A stretch of 9,274 nucleotides of DNA from an uncultured Flavobacteriales bacterium. Its GTDB lineage: Bacteria; Bacteroidota; Bacteroidia; Flavobacteriales_E; Vicingaceae. A program made the position numbers and the translations under genes. Positions 1-6,306 of this stretch are shown here, in pieces (the stretch's first letter is position 1; every line of letters starts with the position of its first letter). The stretch is taken from positions 1-9,274 of the forward strand of contig CAJXRL010000090.1 in NCBI GenBank assembly GCA_913059105.1, in the 5' to 3' direction. The notes beneath the pieces are model-generated. The model was not told the origin of the DNA. It did not search any database and was given only the letters and a program-made list of their open reading frames with translations.

Positions 1-33
1 TCGTCGGCAGCGTCAGATGTGTATAAGAGACAG
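1..33 (+). other. Illumina Nextera read-1 transposase adapter (artificial)
   Basis: The first 14 bases (TCGTCGGCAGCGTC) followed by the 19-base Tn5 mosaic end AGATGTGTATAAGAGACAG at 15-33 match the Nextera read-1 adapter exactly. This is library DNA, not genome. Genomic sequence starts at base 34. The mosaic end is present in inverted orientation at 9228-9246, so the fragment looks like a 19-bp inverted-repeat element, but there is no transposase and the flanking bases are the synthetic adapter. Confidence 0.99.
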
Positions 34-608
34 GGATAGTTGCAATCGCTTTGTTTAGGGTCTAGAACCGCAACAGCATCTGGCACGGTGTTGCCTGGTA
101 AATGGTGATCGCAAATAATAAAGTCTATGTTTTTATTGTTGGCGTAATCAATCTTTTCAACGGCTTTGATTCCACAATCTAAAGCAATAATTAGGCTGAT
201 GTCGTTTTCTTCTGCAAAGTCAATTCCTTGGTAAGAAATTCCATAACCTTCGGTGTATCGGTTAGGGATGTAATAGCTAATATTTTTGTAATAGTTAGAT
301 AAATAAGAATATACCAGTGTTACCGATGTAGTTCCATCAACATCATAGTCACCGTAAACTAGAATATTTTCATTGTTACTTATGGCTTTCTGCAGTCTTG
401 CAACTGCTTTGTCCATGTCTTTCATTAAAAAAGGAGAATGCAGTTGATCTAAAGATGGGCGGAAAAAGTCTTTGGCTTTATCAAAAGTGTCAACTCCTCT
501 GGTAATTAAAATATTAGTAAGGGATTTGTCTAGGTTGTTCAACTCTTTAGAGAGCTTTTCTAGACAATCGCTTTCGGCTCTCTCCGTAATCTTCCACCTT
601 TTTTCCAT
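34..608 (-). CDS. recJ: Single-stranded-DNA-specific exonuclease RecJ, N-terminal part (C-terminus cut by contig end)
   Basis: RecJ is a 5'->3' single-strand exonuclease of the DHH phosphoesterase superfamily, acting in the cytoplasm in recombination and mismatch/excision repair. The frame opens at an ATG complementary to 606-608 and runs without a stop into the adapter, giving 191 complete codons. Visible motifs are YGDYDVDG at residues 85-92 (motif I, with D89 and D91 as metal ligands), ALDCGI at 142-147 (D144, motif II) and CDHHLPG at 166-172, the family-defining DHH motif. The remaining DHH motif, the DHHA1 domain and the OB-fold lie beyond the break; full-length RecJ is typically about 560-580 residues, so roughly two thirds is missing. 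It lies 29 bp downstream of the GT39 gene on the same strand and is probably the last visible gene of the rsmI operon. The truncation is technical, not a pseudogene. Confidence 0.95.
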
Positions 609-637
609 CTCTTAAATTTAGAAATAATAGTTGATTG

Positions 638-2080
638 TTACCTAATGTTCGGGGCGTTAATCTCTAAAATTTTTACCTTATTAATAGTATTGATTAGGTG
701 ATACGATCTCTTGATTCTTTGGTTGTTTTCGTAGTAATTCCAAGACTTTTGATAGATAATAAATTTGGGATTTTTATCTAACATCTTATTCATTTCTTCT
801 TCTGTAGATACGTCAAATGCAGCTGTGTGATTAAAAATTATGGTAGGATGAACGTATTTAGATGGAGGAGATAAATTTAGCAAGTAGTAGGTCAGTTGCA
901 ATTTCTTATCAGCTATGATTATGTCTGTAGGTTGAACTTTGTCTCTCAAATGAGAGGCAATTTCCGCTGTTGTGTCCTTATTGAAACAAAAATAGGACTG
1001 ATTAATAACGCCAACTAAAAAAGTAATGCTAATTAGAACCCACGCAATAGTGCTCTTTTTGTTTTTTAAGATGGGTTTGATATTTAATAATTTATCTATA
1101 GCCAATGGTATAATTAAGCTCATTGATGGTAATAGTTGAAGGTAATAATGTTTAAAAGGTTTGCCGGGTAAAATCACCATTACCAAGGCAAATAGATACC
1201 ACAGAGCTGAAATTCTTCTTGTCTTAGTAGAGATTGTTTTGTTGAATAACCCGTAGTAAAATAAAGCTAAAAATGGAAGGTAAGTAACATGGAAATTGAG
1301 AAAGAATTTTGATGAATTTAGGAGAGAAAATTCAGATGAATAACGTGCTGTTACATTATAAATGACTTCGTGAAAGTCATCAAACCTTCCGTTTACTAAA
1401 AAATAAATATGAACGATTACAAAGGGAAGCACGATACCGAATAGTGCTAATAAGACTTTTAGAATTTTGCTTGTTAGATTTTTTAGGAATGATTTTTCTA
1501 CTAGGAAAAAAATACAGGAAGCTGCAAAAACCGCTAGAACTACATATTTGAAAATAAACCCAAACCCAATCATTAGCCCCCCTAGAAACCACAAGATTGT
1601 TTTGTTTCGAACTTCTGCAATTTGGAAAATATAAAGTCCTGCAAGAGCGAAGAATGAAAAGAATAGTTCAGTATTAATAGCAAGTCCGTAACGATAACAT
1701 GAGAATATAATAATGTAAGTAAGACCAGAGAAAAAGGATAAAGATTTAGTGGAGCCAAATCTGGTTGAAATTTGAAAAAGCAATAATGCCGATAAGCTTA
1801 AAATAAAACTTCCAAATAGTCTAATTATAAATATGCTTTTTCCAAAAATCAGCTGCACCGCAGATAATGCAAGGAAGATCCCCGGTGGTTTTGTGTCTAT
1901 TACATCAGTATATAAATGTGAACCATTATTTAGGGCATTAGAAATTATTAAATAGGTTGACTCATCATGATCAATTACACCATAGAAAAAAGATAAAATC
2001 CGAAATAAAATACTAATGACTAAGAATAGAACAAATGTCCTCGGTTTTGATTGAAGTACGTGTAGAAATTTGTCTTTCAT
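638..2080 (-). CDS. GT39/PMT-like polytopic membrane glycosyltransferase
   Basis: A 480-residue integral membrane protein with about ten hydrophobic segments, the layout of GT-C glycosyltransferases (PMT / ArnT-like, CAZy GT39 or GT83). Such enzymes use a polyprenyl-phosphate-linked sugar and transfer it on the periplasmic face to a lipid, glycan or protein acceptor. The first loop after TM1 (about residues 15-34) carries the acidic motif DHDE at 37-40, where this superfamily keeps its catalytic/metal-binding acidic residues, followed by DTKPPG at 62-67, typical of bacterial members. NTELFF at 136-141 and GKPFKHYYLQLLP at 306-318 also fit. The C-terminal 120 or so residues after the last TM form a soluble domain. 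The ATG lies 12 bp after the rsmI stop, so the two are probably co-transcribed. The acceptor is unknown; glycan genes elsewhere in the window suggest lipopolysaccharide or another surface glycan. Family assignment is firm, substrate is not. Confidence 0.85.
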   Translation of the reverse strand: MKDKFLHVLQSKPRTFVLFLVISILFRILSFFYGVIDHDESTYLIISNALNNGSHLYTDVIDTKPPGIFLALSAVQLIFGKSIFIIRLFGSFILSLSALLLFQISTRFGSTKSLSFFSGLTYIIIFSCYRYGLAINTELFFSFFALAGLYIFQIAEVRNKTILWFLGGLMIGFGFIFKYVVLAVFAASCIFFLVEKSFLKNLTSKILKVLLALFGIVLPFVIVHIYFLVNGRFDDFHEVIYNVTARYSSEFSLLNSSKFFLNFHVTYLPFLALFYYGLFNKTISTKTRRISALWYLFALVMVILPGKPFKHYYLQLLPSMSLIIPLAIDKLLNIKPILKNKKSTIAWVLISITFLVGVINQSYFCFNKDTTAEIASHLRDKVQPTDIIIADKKLQLTYYLLNLSPPSKYVHPTIIFNHTAAFDVSTEEEMNKMLDKNPKFIIYQKSWNYYENNQRIKRSYHLINTINKVKILEINAPNIR

Positions 2081-2092
2081 AGCACTGATTTT

Positions 2093-2773
2093 TCAATTTT
2101 TCGATGATAGCCCTTCCACTACCAGTACAATTTCACCTTTTAGTGTGTGCGTTTCATAGTATTGAATTAATTCAGAAAAGTTGCCTCTTACTGTTTCTTC
2201 GTGCATTTTGCTCAGCTCTCTACTAACAGATGCTTTTCGTTCTTCTTCAAAAAACTCCAACAATTGCTTTAACGTTTTTAGTAATCGATGAGGCGACTCA
2301 TAAAAAATGATGGTTCTTGTTTCTTTGGCAAGAAACTTTAATCGGGTTTGTCGTCCTTTTTTGTGAGGTAAAAAACCTTCAAAAACAAATTTGTCGCAAG
2401 GTAAACCTGAATTCACAAGGGCAGGAACAAAGGCTGTAGCACCTGGAAGTGTATCCACTTCAATGTTATTCTCGGCACAAGCACGAACTAAAAGAAAGGC
2501 AGGATCAGAAATAGAAGGGGTCCCAGCATCTGTAATACAAGCCATGGTTTCACCAGATTGCAATCGCTCAATTAAGGTCTCTACTACCTTATGTTCGTTA
2601 TGTTGGTGGTACGAGAAAAGCGGTTTTTTAATTTCATAATGCTTTAATAGTTTGCCACTTGTTCTTGTATCCTCACATAAAATTAAATCTACTTGTTGCA
2701 GCACTTCCACCGAACGAAAAGTCATGTCGGCAAGGTTGCCAATTGGTGTAGGAACTATAAAAAGCTTCGCCAT
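2093..2773 (-). CDS. rsmI: 16S rRNA (cytidine(1402)-2'-O)-methyltransferase RsmI
   Basis: RsmI uses S-adenosylmethionine to methylate the 2'-O of C1402 in the 16S rRNA decoding centre. The 226-residue protein has the tetrapyrrole-methylase-type fold and all hallmark motifs: VPTPIGNLADMTFRS at 7-21, CEDTR at 33-37, the SAM-binding TDAGTPSISDPA at 81-92, LPGATAFVPAL at 109-119, FEGFLPHKKGR at 131-141, FYESPHR at 157-163 and RELSKMHEE at 185-193. It lacks the longer C-terminal extension of the E. coli protein (286 residues), ending soon after the GEIVLVVEG strand. The start is the ATG at 2771-2773, preceded by an A/T-rich leader and a good -7 promoter element at 2791-2798. It is the first gene of a minus-strand unit continuing with the GT39 gene and recJ, and is divergent from the GT2 gene. 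Confidence 0.97.
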   Translation of the reverse strand: MAKLFIVPTPIGNLADMTFRSVEVLQQVDLILCEDTRTSGKLLKHYEIKKPLFSYHQHNEHKVVETLIERLQSGETMACITDAGTPSISDPAFLLVRACAENNIEVDTLPGATAFVPALVNSGLPCDKFVFEGFLPHKKGRQTRLKFLAKETRTIIFYESPHRLLKTLKQLLEFFEEERKASVSRELSKMHEETVRGNFSELIQYYETHTLKGEIVLVVEGLSSKN

Positions 2774-2790
2774 TTTAATATATTAAGTTT

Positions 2791-2798
2791 CAAAAGTA
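2791..2798 (-). promoter_or_regulatory. Bacteroidota-type -7 promoter element for rsmI
   Basis: Read on the minus strand this is TACTTTTG, a full match to the Bacteroidota primary-sigma -7 consensus TAnnTTTG. It lies 17 bp upstream of the rsmI ATG, which would give a leader of about ten bases. No clear TTTG -33 element is visible at the expected 19-21 bp spacing, so the call rests on the -7 box alone. A 12-bp perfect palindrome, TTAATATATTAA (2775-2786), fills the space between this element and the start codon. Confidence 0.5.
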
Positions 2799-2848
2799 AT
2801 TCTTTAAAAGCAGACCTGATTTTTGTGTAGGTTGAAATAAAATAGCGT

Positions 2849-2855
2849 TATTTTG
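2849..2855 (+). promoter_or_regulatory. Possible -7 element for the GT2-GT4 unit
   Basis: TATTTTG followed by CAAC and the ATG at 2860 resembles the -7 element TAnnTTTG with one T missing. A TTTG at 2822-2825 could act as a -33 element, but its 23-bp spacing is slightly long. If used, transcription would start at or almost at the ATG, giving a leaderless or near-leaderless message. This is weak evidence; it is listed because the promoter for the two plus-strand genes has to lie within this 86-bp gap or inside rsmI. Confidence 0.3.
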
Positions 2856-2859
2856 CAAC

Positions 2860-3621
2860 ATGCAGGTTCAAATTTCAGCTATAATTATCACATTTAATGA
2901 AGAGAAAAACATCGAGCGATGCATTCTTTCAGTTCAAAAAGTAGCAGATGAAATTTTGGTAGTAGATTCTTTTTCGAAAGACAAAACCCGTGCAATTTGC
3001 GAGAAGTATGGAGTTCGGTTTTTAGAACATGTTTTTGAAGGACATATTCAACAAAAAAACTGGGCAAAGAGTCAGGCACAATTTGATTACATATTGTCCT
3101 TAGACGCAGACGAAGCTTTGGATGAAAAGTTAACCGAATCGATTCTTAAAGTAAAACATAATTGGACTTCTAGTGCCCATAAAATGAACCGGATGACAAA
3201 TTATTGCGGGCAATGGGTAAAACACACTTCATGGTACCCTGATACCAAAACTCGCCTTTTTGATAGGAGAATAGGGCATTGGGGAGGACTGAATCCGCAT
3301 GACGAATACAAAGTTTCGAATTCGGTAAATATTGTTCATCTAGAGGGAGATATTTTACATTATTCGTTTTATACAAGAGAAGAACATTTGCAACAAATAG
3401 AAAAATTTTCGAGCATTGGAGCGAAAGCGCTATTGGAAAAAGGAAGACGATCGAATTGGATCTTAGTTTTTGTGAAACCTTTAGCTCGGTTCTTAAAAAA
3501 TTATGTAATCCGATTGGGATTCCTATCAGGAAAAGCTGGTTGGGACATAAGCACGCTTTCAGCTTATGCTAATTATTTAAAATACAAGAAATTAATTCAT
3601 CTTCAAAAGCAAGTGAATTGA
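2860..3621 (+). CDS. Family 2 glycosyltransferase, WaaE/KdtX-like (LPS core type)
   Basis: A 253-residue cytoplasmic GT-A fold enzyme that transfers a sugar from a nucleotide-sugar donor. The N-terminus ISAIIITFNEEKNIERC (residues 5-21) is the first Rossmann strand with the FNE motif. VVDSFSKDKT at 34-43 contributes to nucleotide binding, and LDADEAL at 81-87 holds the DxD metal-binding motif. WYPDTKTRLF at 125-134 and HYSFYTREEH at 167-176 are characteristic of the WaaE-like subfamily, which includes the beta-1,4-glucosyltransferase acting on the LPS inner core. The C-terminal part (about 195-225) is amphipathic and could touch the membrane. The ATG at 2860 gives an N-terminus of the usual length, and no upstream alternative is better. 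The stop is followed after one base by the ATG of the GT4 gene, so they are translationally coupled. The exact sugar and acceptor cannot be read from the sequence. Confidence 0.9.
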   Translation: MQVQISAIIITFNEEKNIERCILSVQKVADEILVVDSFSKDKTRAICEKYGVRFLEHVFEGHIQQKNWAKSQAQFDYILSLDADEALDEKLTESILKVKHNWTSSAHKMNRMTNYCGQWVKHTSWYPDTKTRLFDRRIGHWGGLNPHDEYKVSNSVNIVHLEGDILHYSFYTREEHLQQIEKFSSIGAKALLEKGRRSNWILVFVKPLARFLKNYVIRLGFLSGKAGWDISTLSAYANYLKYKKLIHLQKQVN

Positions 3622-3622
3622 T

Positions 3623-4711
3623 ATGAAGAAGAAGGTGTTACATATTGTTACAGCATTAAGTTGGCGGGGTGGAGAGCAACAAGCGGCTTATTTATTTCAA
3701 GAATTAAGAGCAGAAGTAGATAGTTTGGTTCTTTGTTCTTCTGGTTCTAAAATGGAGGAATTTTGTCAGAAAAACGATATAACTCATTTCACCCACAAGA
3801 AAAAAGGAGGTATTGATTTTTCTTACGCGAAAAAAGTGAAACAAGTTTGTTTAAGCGAAAAGATTGATTTGATTCATTTGCACGATGCTCATGCGCACAC
3901 CTTTTCAATATTGGCTGCAAGTATTTTTGGCAATAAAACGCCTATCATTTTAAGTAGGAGAGTAGACTTTCCGATTAAGCGTAATTTCTTCTCAAATTTT
4001 AAATACAATCACAATCAGATCAAAAAAATCCTTTGCGTAAGCGATACTATTAAGAAAATTACCGCAATTGGAATTGAAGACCACTCGAAATTAGAAACGG
4101 TTTATTCAGGAATAGATTTGAATAAATTCAAACCTTCTTCGGGAATTTTAAGGAAAGAGTTGGGAGTTGACAATGATGTATTCTTAATTGGAAACACTTC
4201 GGCATTAGCAGACCATAAAGATTATTTTACGTTTATTGATGTAGCTGAAAAAATAATCGAAAGGCACTCCAATTGTCATTTTGTAGTAATGGGCGATGGG
4301 CCGATGCAAGCCGAAATTCATTCATTTGCCGCTACAAAAAAATTGAAGAAGCAATTTACGTTTGTAGGTTTTAGAACTGATATTCCAGAGGTGTTGGCTG
4401 AGTTGGATTTGTTTTTAATTACTTCGAAAACTGAAGGTTTAGGAACTTCAATATTAGACGCATTTGCTTGTAATGTGCCGGTTGTGGGAACAGCTGGTGG
4501 AGGGATATCGGAGCTAGTAGAAAATGAAAAAACAGGACTACTTTGTGAAGTGAAGAACGTCGAACAAATTACTGAGGCGATCGAGCAAATGATGGGGGAC
4601 TCAGACTTTAGAGAGAATTGTGCGGTACAGGCAAAACATAAGGTGGCATTATTTTCAAAGCAAGAGACGGCGCAAAAAACTTTGAAGTATTATTTAGAGG
4701 TTTTGTCCTGA
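3623..4711 (+). CDS. Family 4 glycosyltransferase (GT-B fold)
   Basis: A 362-residue soluble retaining glycosyltransferase of the GT1/GT4 superfamily. The N-terminal acceptor domain has the glycine-rich loop WRGGEQQAA at 14-22, IHLHDAHAH at 84-92 and SRRVDFP at 111-117. The linker LCVSDTIKK (137-145) and YSGIDLNKF (161-169) lead into the C-terminal donor domain, with NTSALADHKD (191-200), VMGDGP (222-227), FVGFRTDI (247-254), TSKTEGLGTSILDA (267-280) and GGGISELV (292-299). The usual EX7E motif is EX7D here (E271, D279); as I recall, the EGLGTSILDA form is normal in a bacterial GT4 subgroup, so this is not evidence of inactivity. It is coupled to the upstream GT2 gene by a 1-bp gap, and its last 22 bp overlap the 3' end of the ligase-like gene on the other strand. 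A role in LPS core or surface-glycan assembly is inferred from neighbours. Confidence 0.9.
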   Translation: MKKKVLHIVTALSWRGGEQQAAYLFQELRAEVDSLVLCSSGSKMEEFCQKNDITHFTHKKKGGIDFSYAKKVKQVCLSEKIDLIHLHDAHAHTFSILAASIFGNKTPIILSRRVDFPIKRNFFSNFKYNHNQIKKILCVSDTIKKITAIGIEDHSKLETVYSGIDLNKFKPSSGILRKELGVDNDVFLIGNTSALADHKDYFTFIDVAEKIIERHSNCHFVVMGDGPMQAEIHSFAATKKLKKQFTFVGFRTDIPEVLAELDLFLITSKTEGLGTSILDAFACNVPVVGTAGGGISELVENEKTGLLCEVKNVEQITEAIEQMMGDSDFRENCAVQAKHKVALFSKQETAQKTLKYYLEVLS

Positions 4712-6255
4712 AAATCATTTAACCCAAATATAATCAAGCAATAGAAAACAGCGTAAAGTGTTATTCCCGCTTGAGTTTCCAATGTGTCTTCTGTTATAAA
4801 TGAAAGACTAATTAATATTATAAATGTTATCCCTAAAAGTGGATTTTGCTTTAAAGTAAGTATAGGATAATAGATCGAGAAAAGAATTATTAAGAATCCA
4901 ATCAGGCCAAAACACGCTAAGAAAGTTATGTATTGGTTATGGGCTCTTTTCCGGTAAATAATGTCAAGTTTCGAGTTGTTAATTTCATATTCTTCTATAA
5001 ATGCAATCTTAATATCTCCCGTGCCAACCCCGTACATCCTATTTTTTTGAAAAATTGCAAGTCCTGTTTTCCAATATTCAAACCGCATAGCGACAGAATA
5101 ACCGCTTGCATTGCCTGTTCTTTGGTATTCCTTTAGTTCATAAAATGTTCTATGCAGTCTATTTTGTAAATTGTTATGCGTCATGTAGTAATAATTGGCA
5201 ACACCATTTTCAATTGCCTTTATTTCCACTTTACTCAAGGTAGAAAATCCCAGAGAATCTTTCTTCAAGCCTTTTGAAGACATATACCGATATAGGCGTT
5301 GTACTATTGGATTGTCACGGTTTTCTTCGTTTTTAAAAGGGATAGAACTTGCCATCTCCCATTGCTTTCTTATTTCTTTTCGAGCGATAAATCTTCTGGT
5401 ATAAACTCCGTTTTCTTTTCGTTGATCTTTTCCTACGTGGCTGTATTTTTCACCATTTACGGTTGCGGAATAACGTCTCAAGTCCTCCTGATCATATTCA
5501 AGCTGCACTGTACTACTGAAATCTTGATAAACTAACATCACCTGATAACTTAATAAAGCAACAATAAAAGTACTTAACGTGTAAAATGATGCTGTGAAGA
5601 ATGAGTTTCTAAAAATTGTTTTGCGCTTAATGATGGAAAGAATGAAAACAATTACACCCAGTATAATGAGACCTGTGTACAATTGGAATAGAATTAAAGT
5701 AATCGTAAACCAAATCGCTAAAAAGGCATTTAATGTCTTGTAAGGTAGGGGCTTGTACCAAATTAGTAAAATTGAAGCAAAGGCGAGATTGAGCCCATAT
5801 CGAATGTGTGAAATGTAGATGGCAAGTTCTCTTTTATCATGAATTTTAGGCCCTAAAATGTTTAAATACTTGCCTAAACTGGCCATTGTTATAATAAACA
5901 GAGATGTAACATATATTCCTAAAAGCAATTTCCATTCTACAAGTCTCAGTCTTTTTGTTGTACCAATAATAATTGGGAGAGCAAGTAGTAGAATTTTATT
6001 TATTACGTCTTTGGTGGCATATTTAAAATCGGAAGTCCAAAACAATCCAATAAGATGAATTAGAAATAGAGCTAATACAATCCAAATAACAGGGCTCGTT
6101 TTTAACTTAGCTAGCTTCTGTTTAAAGTCAAACTCAATAATCCAATTGCCAATTATTATTAACTGACCAATACTGATAAGTGCATGAGACCATCCTAAAC
6201 CACAGAAGATTGATGCTAAACCAAGCAGGTACAGATGCCTGTGATTTAACCACAT
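4690..6255 (-). CDS. O-antigen ligase / polymerase-like membrane protein (Wzy_C family)
   Basis: WaaL/Wzy-family proteins act in the periplasm on undecaprenyl-diphosphate-linked glycans, ligating them to lipid A-core or polymerising them. From the ATG at 6253-6255 the protein is 521 residues: about seven or eight N-terminal TM segments up to residue 242, one periplasmic stretch at about 243-438, then several TM segments to the end. The stretch carries GYSVAMRFEYWKTG (385-398), YGVGTGD (408-414) and, at its end, RAHNQYITF (437-445), the conserved Arg-x-His-Asn region of the Wzy_C domain. SFITEDTLETQAG (485-497) near the C-terminus is also typical. The loop is about 195 residues, much longer than in enterobacterial WaaL; I recall the same layout, including the ENG, LGF and GVANY blocks, in other Bacteroidota ligase-like proteins. 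An in-frame TTG at 6298-6300 would add 15 residues but fits worse: it lies outside the usual N-terminus and TTG starts are rare here. The gene lies 51 bp downstream of the S41 peptidase. Ligase versus polymerase cannot be settled. Confidence 0.85.
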   Translation of the reverse strand: MWLNHRHLYLLGLASIFCGLGWSHALISIGQLIIIGNWIIEFDFKQKLAKLKTSPVIWIVLALFLIHLIGLFWTSDFKYATKDVINKILLLALPIIIGTTKRLRLVEWKLLLGIYVTSLFIITMASLGKYLNILGPKIHDKRELAIYISHIRYGLNLAFASILLIWYKPLPYKTLNAFLAIWFTITLILFQLYTGLIILGVIVFILSIIKRKTIFRNSFFTASFYTLSTFIVALLSYQVMLVYQDFSSTVQLEYDQEDLRRYSATVNGEKYSHVGKDQRKENGVYTRRFIARKEIRKQWEMASSIPFKNEENRDNPIVQRLYRYMSSKGLKKDSLGFSTLSKVEIKAIENGVANYYYMTHNNLQNRLHRTFYELKEYQRTGNASGYSVAMRFEYWKTGLAIFQKNRMYGVGTGDIKIAFIEEYEINNSKLDIIYRKRAHNQYITFLACFGLIGFLIILFSIYYPILTLKQNPLLGITFIILISLSFITEDTLETQAGITLYAVFYCLIIFGLNDFQDKTSK

Positions 6256-6306
6256 TGATATGGGATGTTCTGGTATTAGGATAATGTTTAATAAGCCCAA
6301 GTGTTT

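Noticed and set aside
2391..2639. 82-codon plus-strand open frame opposite rsmI
   Set aside because: It is antisense to highly conserved RsmI motifs and has no recognisable features; a shadow of the real gene.
4933..5535. Several short plus-strand open frames opposite the ligase-like gene
   Set aside because: They mirror the codons of the membrane protein, have no start context and no family resemblance.
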